Shown: piece after piece, positions 1-9,739 of the stretch
Numbering within the stretch: the stretch's first letter is position 1
Layout: each line of letters opens with the position of its first letter
Origin: Lytechinus pictus
Lineage: Eukaryota > Echinodermata > Echinoidea > Temnopleuroida > Toxopneustidae
DNA: 64,000 nucleotides
NCBI RefSeq assembly: GCF_037042905.1
Contig: NW_026974141.1
Location: 1,201,001-1,265,000 of the forward strand
Direction of reading: 5' to 3'
The notes under the pieces: model-generated
The model's database searches: none
What the model saw: only the letters and a program-made list of their open reading frames with translations
What the model was told of the DNA's origin: nothing
Program-made: the position numbers and the translations under genes

Positions 1-225
1 TATTTTTTTGTGTCGATAGTGTAATTATTTTTTGTAGCTTGAAGATGAAAACAAAATCTGATTTTACAATTTACTTGGGAATGTTCGGGACACATGTATT
101 ATAGGTTACTGGTATAAGGCGTCTTAATGAAGGGGATGAAACAAATACCAGACGGTAATACAATAAATGTACTGGAAATATCCGTCAAATGACAATGAAC
201 AGCTGGGAGGTCTTTGTAAAAAAAA

Positions 226-372
226 ATGGCGAACCGGAACAGGAGTTTCGTCTTAAGTTTAGGAGTCGACGAAAAAGGCAAATATGTCATTTGTCCAGAG
301 TCCAGGGCTAAACTTTGTTTTGATTCACCAATTTTCGACAAAGACTCCATAATGATCAGAATATTGGATCCA
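226..372 (+). repeat. Dispersed repeat (copy 1 of 2)
   Basis: The reading NRNRSFVLSLG, then FDSPIFDKDS, parallels NRKCRFVLSFG and FNSQIFEKDF in the inverted copy at 21590-21726. Base identity is roughly 65% by eye. No family recognised. Confidence 0.45.
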
Positions 373-650
373 ATTATGTGCAAACCCAAGTTCACACCCC
401 AATTTAGGACTTTAATAATTTTGTTATGTTATCCAGGGTAGCAAGCAAACCGTCAGTAATATACCTAAGATATAGCATCCCTCCCCCGCCCGCCCACCAG
501 ATAAGACAGATTGTCCGACTTTTATAAGTCTTTAGTATGAGTTGTATCATAATCCGATCGGGGATCGAGCCCATGCCCGACTTCATGTTCATGAGGCGTG
601 CACTCAAACCTCTGAGCCGCCTTGACAATTTATTTAGAAAAAAAAGGTTT

Positions 651-706
651 TCGTGCACTTACCGCCCCCTCCAAAAATCGAATCCTGGCTTCGCGGTTGA
701 GCAATC
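651..706. mobile_element. Fragment of the right end of the 50999-52415 family
   Basis: CGTGCACTTACCGCCCCCTC followed by CTGGCTTCGCGGTTGAG closely matches the last 46 bp of the insertion in LINE 2. Confidence 0.6.
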
Positions 707-730
707 GAGTAGGCCTACATGTATGTCTAC

Positions 731-862
731 CAGGGGCCGCGGAACGGTTTTCAAAGTGGGGGGGGGGGGGGGGGCTGACCATGCAGAAAATCACAATCTT
801 ATGGTCATTTTACGTTTTTGTACACGGTTTTGGAAAAAAGTGGGGGGCTGGAAGTTCCTTAG
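731..862 (+). mobile_element. Copy of the CAGGGGCCGCGG element, right end degraded
   Basis: It starts CAGGGGCCGCGGAACGGTTT, followed by a G run and the ATGCAGAAAATCACAATC block seen in the copy at 6250. The right terminal repeat is not recognisable. Confidence 0.7.
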
Positions 863-957
863 TCCCCCTCAGTCAGTGCATCCGAAGAAATAGTGATAAT
901 AAAAATATGCAACATTTATATAGAGCTTAATACTAATGTTTCTTAGCGATGCGTACT

Positions 958-1108
958 ATTGTCCAGGCTTTAGCACGGCTACCCTGATCGGACGCGTTCA
1001 AGGAATTCCTTCTACTGGGTACCCATTTACTACCTCTGGGTGGAGAGAGGCAAATGTAGATAATGTCCGAAGACTTATCCACTGAGCCACAACACCTGTA
1101 ATACTGTT
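958..1108 (-). mobile_element. Degenerate SINE fragment, minus strand
   Basis: The minus strand shows GGTGTTGTGGCTCAGTGGAT, GGTAGTAAATGGGTACCCAG and GCCTGGACAATAG, in the SINE order. Confidence 0.5.
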
Positions 1109-1109
1109 A

Positions 1110-1949
1110 TTCACTTCAACGATTATCATTATTACCATTTACTTTGGTACATACAAGGTTAGTCATGTGCATTCATGTGAGAATAGCAAGCCGTATAATA
1201 TTATATTGGAGGAGCAACACATTTTGGTCTAAGGCGTTGTTTCCGGGGGGGGGGGTATACGCTTCAGAGGTGTATTTTCGTCCCACCCCCCCCCCCTCCC
1301 CTTCCGGGAAGGGCTATTTGGATGTCGATATCCTCATTTGTATACTGTAGGTGTTTAAACAGGGGTATACTGAAAATATCACCTCTACACCACCCCTACC
1401 TAAGGTCATTTACTACAAGGGTAAATACATACGATCACATCAAATATGTTTTTACATATTCTAAGGGAGCTACTCTTCTATAATATTATGGGTTTGAGTT
1501 GTGCTTTCCTGGACATAATCATGACAATCGTGCAGGTTCTTCATTCTGTATTATGTCTTCGAAAGAATAGTGGTTCTTGTCAATCTTTTTGTGGTATTCT
1601 AAGGACTGGCAATAGATAGATAATTTGATTTGAAACAATAATTTAAAAACAGTTTTTATATGATTTTTTCAACAATATTGCTTTTGACGGTGTTCTATTT
1701 CTATCAAATCTTTGAATTTAATCTTATCGTAATAATAGGCTTACTTTTCCAAATCCACACATCCCTTCCCCATACATACCCCACCCACACACCCGGGCTG
1801 CGCAAGGATGGCCTAAATGATACGTTCTGGGTATCTCAGTTGAATATAATAATGTTAGTAGAGAGTAACCATAGCAACAGGGCACAGACCTGTCGGTTTT
1901 TTTTTTCCTGTTTTTTTTTTACTCTCCCTTCTTTCTTCCTTTGTCATTC
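1110..1949. other. Intergenic, no gene recognised
   Basis: A G run and a C run at 1248-1300 face each other with CCGG-type borders, a possible degraded miniature. Otherwise unique A/T-rich DNA. Confidence 0.5.
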
Positions 1950-2205
1950 TCCGGGGCGCGTCGTGGTCTAGTAGTACCGACTCTCGCCTTTTAAACAGAG
2001 GGCCGTGGGTTTGATTCCTAACCATGGCATATTTTCCTTCAGTAATAAATGTATCTACACTGTGCTGCACTCGACCCAGGTGAGGTTAATTGGAATACAC
2101 TGAGCGCCGGTGGTGATAGCTCGAGCCGGGGTAATATAAATAGCAAGCGCTTTGTATCCTCAGTCAAAATGTGCTATGTAAATCCAGCTATTTTATCATC
2201 ATTTT
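1950..2205 (+). mobile_element. tRNA-derived SINE
   Basis: A tRNA-like head with A-box-like TGGTCTAGTAG and B-box-like GGTTTGATTCC is followed by a body with CTGCACTCGACCCAGGTGAG and GAGCCGGGGTAATAT. Confidence 0.75.
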
Positions 2206-4431
2206 GTCTCTTTTTCTGTTCAATATTTGAAAAATGATTATAAGTCGTTTGCGCTTGCCCCCTTGTGGCGACGCCCCTGCACACTCTCCGCCTCCCCCTC
2301 CCCCCCCCCACACACATACACTACATCACTATACACTTGCTGACTCTACTTCCACCACTTGACGTCAGTATTCCCTGTACGTCCATTGTCATTATGTTGT
2401 TATTCTAAGCGATAACTTTCCTGTCAAAACGTTACAAACACGGGTAGAGAACAATCGTATTTCATTCTTAGTCATATCAATAACAACAGATTTTACCTTA
2501 TTTGGTAAAATTGTTAACCAAGACAATGCAATATGGCATAATTCGGAAAAGTGAACCAGGAAATATCTTCAAAGTGTTGGACACCATGACAACTACCAAA
2601 CAATCTACGTCTCCAAGCATAAACATGATAAATGTATAGGCCTTCTTAAATTACCGACAGTGTTACAGGATGTGGAGAATATGAGAACATTCAATATGGG
2701 CGCGTTCCATCTGATCATGTTAATGGTAGGTATTGATTGTCACAATAATAATAGTAATAATGATAATAATAACAATAAAAATAATCATTATACAGGCAGG
2801 GATCAAGGAAAGGGGTGGTTGGGTCTTCCCTGTGAAAATTTGTTATGATTTTTTTTTTTTCATTACATAATTGGTAAAAATGCACCTCCTTCAGAAAAAA
2901 TACTAGAGCCGCACCCGTAGTGACAGGTTAAAAGGAAGCAGGGTGGGGCAGGGGGTAGCCCCCCCCCCCTCTCGTAAATGTTCGGGTACCTTTGGGAAGA
3001 GAAAGAGGAAAAAGGAAAGAGTTGACACCAGTATAAAAAAAGGGAGGTCCGGAAGCATAACCCCATATTACCCCCTTATTTCATTGAGAAAAAAGACACC
3101 ATCTTTAAATCGCCTTTAGGTCATCGTTATATCGCCTTGCCTCGATCTCATATCAAATATCAAGACTCTGTGGTTTCCCTTTTCTTTTGGATGGTAGTCA
3201 AAATCAAGAGTCATACAATTCATGCCCTCAAAAATAATCATCATTATTCCTAGAAACATTTTTTTCAAAGTTGGTATTTTAGTCATTTTTATTTGGTTTT
3301 GTTATTATAACAAGTCTTTATGAAATTGGGACCTGGTGAGCAAATGGTGACGGTTGGGAATGTTCAAAGATTCGCTATGTACATAATGATGAGGAAATTG
3401 CGGGTTCCCCCCCCCCCCTTAAACAAATTTTTAGGGCTTTAATCAAATATGACACATTGTTCAATTTATTGCATATCATCATATGAAAAATATAAAATGA
3501 AATTCTGAGAAAAAGTTTTGGGGAAAGAGACATTCTAGTTATTTTGCTTTCCATTTGTTTTCTATGTCATGTATATTGGATGTATTACCAGTTGGTCAAA
3601 ATATTTGAAGGAAGCCATAATCTATATTTTCTTAAAGATTTTTCAATGCCTTATGACATTTATGATGTAAAAAAAAGGGTTGGGGGTTATGAGCCTGTAT
3701 TGGGCCAATAATACAAGAGATGGATAGAGCCTGGCGCTACCAGGAGCTCCATGGATAGAGGGAGAGAAAGACAGCGTGTGGGGTAAGACTCGATCACGGG
3801 GGGGGGGGGTGGGGGGATATATCCCCCCCAATATTTCAAGTGGGGGTGGCCTGTATTATCATCCCCCCCCCCCCCCCCAATAATGTAGGGTAGAAAAATT
3901 ATAATAATGATGATGAAAAAATGAAAAGTTTGATCATGATGATTATAGTGGTGATTATAGTATGCCATCAATCAGTTTGTTTCCCTCGCAATTTGTGTAT
4001 ATTGTCATTAAATAAAAACATTCTTTTTCAGGACTATTAAACAGATGGGTGGAGGTTCAAGATGAAAAAGAATGAAATGTTTATGTATATGATATTTTTT
4101 AACACATAACATAAAGGGACCCCAACGAAAAAATACTTTTGGTGTTCCATCCCACCAATGGTGAATAAATTAATTTTAATAAATCAATTAATTCAAAAGG
4201 GTGGAAAATAAACGGGAGTAAAAGGGTGGCAAGATAAATCGTCTAAGGAATGACCATATAGCTATTACAGTAATAGCTCTATGGAATGACGGTAAGCCCG
4301 ATGGCGCACGAGAAGCCACTCAGTTTGTAATTTGTGCTAGTCTTAATTGGTCCGAATCTGCACGTTATCATCATGCATTAAGAAAAAAGATATTGCCAGT
4401 CGGGTAAGATTTAAGAGAGAAGTTTTATACA
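2206..4431. other. Intergenic, no gene recognised
   Basis: Contains C runs (2297, 2960, 3410, 3865), an AAT-rich patch near 2745-2790 and a G/C-run pair at 3797-3880 that looks like the ends of a small degraded G/C-tract element. ORFs here are short and unlike proteins. Confidence 0.6.
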
Positions 4432-5159
4432 CATAGGCGTCGATCCGGGGGGGGGGGGCAGGGGGGCGATCGCCCCGCCAATGAAAATATTTGGGGGAAC
4501 ATATCGTTTTGCCCCCCCCCCCTCCCAATAATTCTGCATGTGCAACTAAAAAATAAAATAAGATTGTAATGCTACACTGAAACCAGCAAGCGTGATTGAG
4601 ATACCAACTCGATTTTGATTTAAAATCGTGCTCAAAATGTCTGCGTTTCAGATTGGAATATAAAAATTTTCAGCTCGCGCTTCGCGCTCGCATCATTTCT
4701 GTACCAAAACCCCATACTTTTCATGATTAAATAGGTGAATAGAATGTCCCGTTTTTAGTTCTATACCTCAAAAGAACTCCCGCTTCGATTTGCAATAATA
4801 TTTTGTTGGATATATATCTTGTTCTTTATTAAAAGCGTCCATTAAACTGTCTTTTTTTTCCAGATCGAAATATCAACATTTTCAGCTGGCGCTTTGCGCT
4901 CGCATCTATTGTTTTTCTAGATACCCATCTTAATCATTGGTACCAAAAATGCTTAAAATATCAAGCTTTCACGTCAGAATATAAAGAAATTTTAGCTCGC
5001 TCTCTAGTGGGATACATGTATCTATGCTCATCATGAGTTACTACAAACAAACCTTAACAGGTACATTTTTCCTGTTTTCATGTCATACTAAAAAAATTAA
5101 GCTCGCGCTTCGCGCTCGCATTGTTGGTGAGAGTGAGATATGTGTCTCTTTCTCATGAG

Positions 5160-5221
<62 letters not shown>

Positions 5222-5335
5222 GGGGGTATAGGGGTGTGTGGATGAGTTTGTTCGTTTTGTATGATCGAGCGCCTTTGGAACGTTGATTCATGATTTTGCC
5301 CCCCCCCCAATCTGAAAAATGGATCGACGCCCCTG
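4432..5335. mobile_element. 904-bp hAT-like element with CGCTTCGCGCTCGC subrepeats
   Basis: The ends are CATAGGCGTCGATCC and GGATCGACGCCCCTG. Flanks are TTTATACA and TGTATACA, seven of eight bases alike, fitting an hAT-type 8-bp duplication. Inside are a G run, a C run and three near-identical GCTCGCGCTTCGCGCTCGCA blocks about 220 bp apart. A 58-bp TA microsatellite is also inside. No ORF was seen. Confidence 0.8.
5160..5218. repeat. (TA)n microsatellite
   Basis: About 28 uninterrupted TA units inside the element at 4432-5335. Confidence 0.95.
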
Positions 5336-5891
5336 TGTATACATCATGCTCAATAAACTAGGAACATGGTCCAGACAATTTGTCATTTTTTCTTTCGTAT
5401 GAGTTTAGAATAGGCTTACTTGTAACATAAATTGAATTTTCAAAAAAGAAATATAAGTACACTACAACAATGAAGGAATTTCCAAGAACACCATGCATAT
5501 CAATCACTCCCAAGTGTCCTAACTTGTGATTTTAGTGGGGGTAATGTTGAAAGATCCCCATCCACAAGAACTTTTGTGTCAATCATCCCCCCCAACCAAG
5601 TAACCGATCGACACCTAAGAGTGTGTGTGCGCGCACGCACGCGCGCGCTAGAGAGAGCTAGATATGAAGACAGATATACAGACGTAGACATGGATAGGAC
5701 ATAAAGGAGAGACAGCTGAAGACCACCGGAAAGCTCTTTTTCCTGTTTTCATCAAAATACCGGAAGTGGGGAAAATAAAATCGCCTTCATTGGCACTGCA
5801 CAAAACGTTATACCTCTAAAAGAGGAAGTCGAGCCTGATTGATAAGTTATTCATAATAAATGCAAAAAAAAAAGAATAAAGAAAACTTATC
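5336..5891. other. Intergenic, no gene recognised
   Basis: A GT/GC-rich simple tract with GAGA words lies at 5623-5660. Nothing else recognisable. Confidence 0.5.
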
Positions 5892-6169
5892 TTTTAAGGC
5901 ACGGGGTTCTCAAACTACGGCCCATGGGCCGGATTGGGCCCGCGAAGCTTCTCTATCCGGCCCGTGAGACTCTGCTGGGGTTTTTTTAATCACTAAAGTC
6001 ACAATATGAAACATAGCTCAATATGATTACATTGTGTATCCATGTAGACCTAAACGTAATAAAAGTAATGGCAGTCAAATTAATTTGACTTTTAAACAAA
6101 GTTTAGTGGAGTCTTTTCTGTCTGTTCGATCTACTTTCTTATTAGATGACAAGCGCTGTTCTCACCATG

Positions 6170-6490
6170 TTTGGATCTACATACAGGTGTGAAAGTGCAT
6201 TTTCCACAATGAACATTTTAAAGAACTAACTCATACCGAAGTACCTTGACAGGGGCCGCGGAACGGTTTTCAAAGTGGGGGGGGGGAGGGGCTGGCCATG
6301 CAAAAAATCACAATCATATGGTAATTTTTACGTTTTTGTACATGGTTTTGGAAAAAAGTGGGCCCCCCGCTTCCGCGGCCCCTGCTTGACCAGTGAAAAT
6401 TTGCACCAGTGCCTTCGTCTGGCAATTACACCTTTTGTGCCAAGGTTCAAGCAACTTGTTGCTGACAGACTGTCACTTTTCCCATATTGA
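6170..6490 (+). pseudogene. hAT transposase C-terminal fragment (interrupted)
   Basis: The reading FGSTYRCESAFSTMNILKN resembles the YRCES.FS.MN. block of hAT dimerisation domains (ZBED/SCAND3-like). It has a stop after that block. Beyond the nested element at 6250-6384, TSENLHQCLRLAITPF and FKQLVADRLSLFPY continue to a stop at 6488-6490, matching the H...CLR.A.T...P.F..L segment. Not functional. Confidence 0.8.
6250..6384. mobile_element. 135-bp TIR element nested in the hAT relic
   Basis: The ends are CAGGGGCCGCGGAACG and GCTTCCGCGGCCCCTG, imperfect inverted repeats. CTTGA occurs directly on both sides. The interior is a G run, then ATGCAAAAAATCACAAT and a TACGTTTTTGTACATGGTTT block. Excising it rejoins the transposase reading. 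Confidence 0.8.
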
Positions 6491-6926
6491 AAGGGACTAG
6501 GAGACTGACATCCTTGTTAGAGTCTACAACAGACATGCTCTATTATTCATTCTACTTTGATTGCAAAAAATATTGATACTCCAAGACATTATCTGTCTCC
6601 CCAATACCAGTTATGTATAGGTATAATCTAGATTCCTTTTAACAAAGTACTAAAATTTTGTTATCATTAATATTGAATCTCGCTGTATTTTGAAATCTGT
6701 TCTAATTATGCCTGCGTTCCATATGAAACTGTGATAACTTTGTTGGAAAAAAGCTTCCAAAATAAGGGCCAGATTGCACAAGAGAGCATCTAGGACCCCG
6801 ACCGCAAGGGTCTTTGCGCTTCGCGCACATTTTGTCTAAGTATCCACTTCACCCTGGCCCTTTCAAGTTTACTCTGAGTCTCATCTGGCCCTTCAAAGAA
6901 AAAGTTTGAGAACCCCTGTTTTAAGG

Positions 6927-7987
6927 TTTGATTTAAACCCGTTAAGAGTAAATCGGAATTGTGAAAGTTTAATGCCTAAAACTTTTGATTTTATGACGCC
7001 ACGGACGAGCAGTGCTTACATAATTATCTTGTGTGACGTAAATTCCTTAAAAAAGTTAAAGATATTTTATTTGTGGGGTGGATGTCATCTTCAGACTAGT
7101 CTTCAGACATATCGATTCATACCCCGTTGTATGAGAAAAACAGAATTTCGCCATTTTCACTTCAATAAAAAAATATTTTATGTTAAACATGGAGGAGATG
7201 CGTGCATATGACGTAACAAATCAAAACTCTGTTATTCTTTTGATTTTTATCAAACAATCACAATTGACATTTTCTCTCCGATTTGTCTGATTTTATTAAA
7301 GCCAATATATCGAAACGGTTAATTTGTTGGTTAAAAGGGAAGTACAAAGAAAAGGTTTACTGTAAAAATAACAGACAAAATAATTTTAAAAAATTTGACG
7401 AAGGTTTGAAGAAAATCCATCAAGGATTGAAAAGGCTATTAGCATTGATTTTTTTTCATTTGTGACGCCATTATGCGTGCAGCTTCCCCATAATCTTGTA
7501 GTAGAAACGCAATTAAATTTTATTTTCTTAAAGAAAAAATGAAATTGATTTATTTTTATTGTACCTTCAATATATGAACACACAAATCAGTTCACGCTCG
7601 CTCCTGAAGAAAAATATAGTCACCATGAACCATTGAAAAAATGAAATGTATTTACTCAATGTTACATAACAAATGGGACAGCTGCTCGTATTATAACTTA
7701 CTCAATTATTGATAGTTTTTCCTCAAACCTTCAAAAATATTGTTTATCATTTTTCTGCATGCATTTCTACAACAAATTTTCGTCAGGGTGAACTTCCTTT
7801 TTATAATGCATGACGTTCAGTATCGCAATAAAATGACACAGAATAACAGTCAGTCTGCAAGCCCCTATGTTAATGAGCAAATGAGCAAGATTTATCCAAG
7901 TCCTCTCGTGGCTTAATTTCAATGTGAAATTTCATGGTGAAATTCAAGCGCTTGTCCCCCCCCCCCTCCTCCCCCAACCCCGCTTGG
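6927..7987. other. Intergenic, no gene recognised
   Basis: A/T-rich DNA without convincing ORFs or terminal repeats. Confidence 0.5.
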
Positions 7988-8150
7988 TCAGTGCCCCATT
8001 GCATAAAAGTTACTATTATGGCCACTTTGCCATCCAACGGTAACTTGCATGGAATCCTTATTTTTGATTGGCTTTTGATCAGCGTTGCCATGGTAGTTAC
8101 CATTGGATTGCAACGTTACCATAATAGTAACTTTTATGCAACGGGGCCCA
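7988..8150. mobile_element. 163-bp TIR MITE (TGGGGCCCGTTGCATAAA type)
   Basis: The left end GCCCCATTGCATAAAAGTTA mirrors the right end TAACTTTTATGCAACGGGGC. The interior shows a second inverted match around GGTAACTTGCATGG and CCATGGTAGTTACC. Related in design to the copy at 25422. Confidence 0.8.
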
Positions 8151-8373
8151 GGTTGTGCTAGATGTAGTAGGATATAACACCTTTTCCTGGTCTGTGATAT
8201 TTATATTATATTGGATGGCTCAGAATGGAATACCAGAAATATTCTAAAGAGTTCGGGCAAATATTCCAAGATTCGTAGATGAGTGGAATATTGGGGGAAT
8301 ATGGCCATATAACGAGTGCAATATTTCTAATATTCCGTGAAATAAAGCCATTCAATATACTTATTACCATCTA

Positions 8374-9332
8374 TCTCCGCCCCTCAAAAGATGTTTTACA
8401 TGTCAACCCTTTCAGACGTAAACTTCGTAGCGTAATTTGAGTAAAACTTAACTGGCCACCCTTTCACACGGTACCAAAATCGGAATTTGAATGATGATTC
8501 CAGTGAAAACAATTGTAAGTAGCACGTGTGAAACCAAACTAGAATCACGAATGCTTATCACAATCACGAATTCAAATTCTACTCCGGAGGTGAATTCCAG
8601 TTAGGTTTCATTCAAATTACGGCGCATTCATTCGTAATTCCGAAGCTTCGTTATTCCGAAGGTTCGGATATTCCGAAGGTTCGTTAGTCCGAAAACGAAG
8701 TGAGGTTCGTAATTCCGAAGGTTCGTTAATCCGAAAACGAAATGAGGTTCGTAATTTCGAAGGTTCGTTAGTCCGAAAACTAAATGATTAACGAACCTTA
8801 TTTCTTTTCGGACTAACGAACCTTCGGAACAACGAACATTATTTCGTTTTCGGATTAAAGAACCTTCGGAACAACGAACCTTATTTCGTTTTCGGATTAA
8901 CGAACCTTCGGAACATCAAACCTTATTTCGTTTTCGGATTATCGAACCTTCGGAATAACGAACCTTCGGAATAACGAAGCTTCGGAATTACGAATGTACG
9001 CGCCGTAATTTCACCTCCGGAGTAGAATTTGAATTCGTGATTGTGATAAGCGTTCGTGATTCTAGTTTGGTTTCACACGTGCTACTGCAATTGTTTTTCA
9101 CTGGAATCATCATTCAAATTCCGATTTTGGTACCGTGTGAAAGGGCGGAATAACGCCACAAATGTTCGGATTAACGAACCCTTTTACGTTTTCGGATTAA
9201 CGAACATCGAGGTATAGGCAATTTACGTGTTTCGGAATTACGAACCTTCGGAATTACGAAGTGTAACCAAATTACGGTACGAATTTTACGTCTGAAAGGG
9301 TTGACCTCCACAACATCTTTCGAGGGGCGGAG
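8374..9332. mobile_element. 959-bp foldback element with nested inverted repeats
   Basis: The outer ends CTCCGCCCCTC..AAGATGTT and its inverse extend through GTCAACCCTTTCAGACGTAA for about 65 bp. A second inverted pair starts CCCTTTCACACGGTACC (8459-9145) and runs about 190 bp on each side. The centre consists of many GAAGGTTCGTTA.TCCGAAAACG units, direct on the left and inverted on the right. No coding sequence. The pairing covers nearly the entire element. Confidence 0.88.
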
Positions 9333-9589
9333 CTTATGTGACCTTCAAGCACTTCCGTAGATAATACAATTGTCATGCACTCATCGTAGTTTCTTTATTG
9401 CGATGCAGTGCTTTGAATATGTTTGATTGACAAGTCACCAAGGACACAATACCGTCTTCGCTAAGGAATTCGAATTTAAATCACAGTTTTCGAGTAAACG
9501 TGTGAATGGTACAATGATTCTAAAGACGAATTGCAATAATCATTACAATGATGATTCAAGATTCCCGTGTAAAAAGGCCTTGGAATTCA

Positions 9590-9735
9590 CCTCTGGAGTA
9601 GAATTTGAATTCGTGATTTTGATTAGCGTTTGTGATTCTAGTTTGGTTTCACACGTGCTAAAATTCGTCATCAGATTATTTTTCACTGGAATCATCATTC
9701 AAATTACGATTTTGGTACCGTGTGAAAAGGCGGTA
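9590..9735. mobile_element. Half copy of the inner 8459-9145 element
   Basis: CACCTCTGGAGTAGAATTTG through CACACGTGCTA to TTTTGGTACCGTGTGAAAA matches the right arm at 9010-9145 with about 90% identity by eye. A decayed left arm may extend back to about 9460. Confidence 0.7.
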
Positions 9736-9739
9736 GGTG

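Larger units (their letters stand above)
5900..6918 (+). mobile_element. hAT-type DNA transposon relic with perfect 8-bp target duplication
   Basis: The ends are CACGGGGTTCTCAAAC and GTTTGAGAACCCCTG, inverted copies of each other. The octamer TTTTAAGG flanks both sides (5892-5899 and 6919-6926). An 8-bp duplication and such termini are hallmarks of hAT elements, and the interior has a broken transposase C-terminus in the plus orientation. The length of 1019 bp shows internal deletion, and a smaller element is nested in it. Confidence 0.92.

Noticed and set aside
1950-2025. tRNA-like sequences in SINE heads as tRNA genes
   Set aside because: They show A and B boxes but no complete acceptor or anticodon stems and continue into shared SINE bodies.
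7283-7465. Lys-rich short ORF
   Set aside because: A-rich composition, no conserved motif, no splice context.
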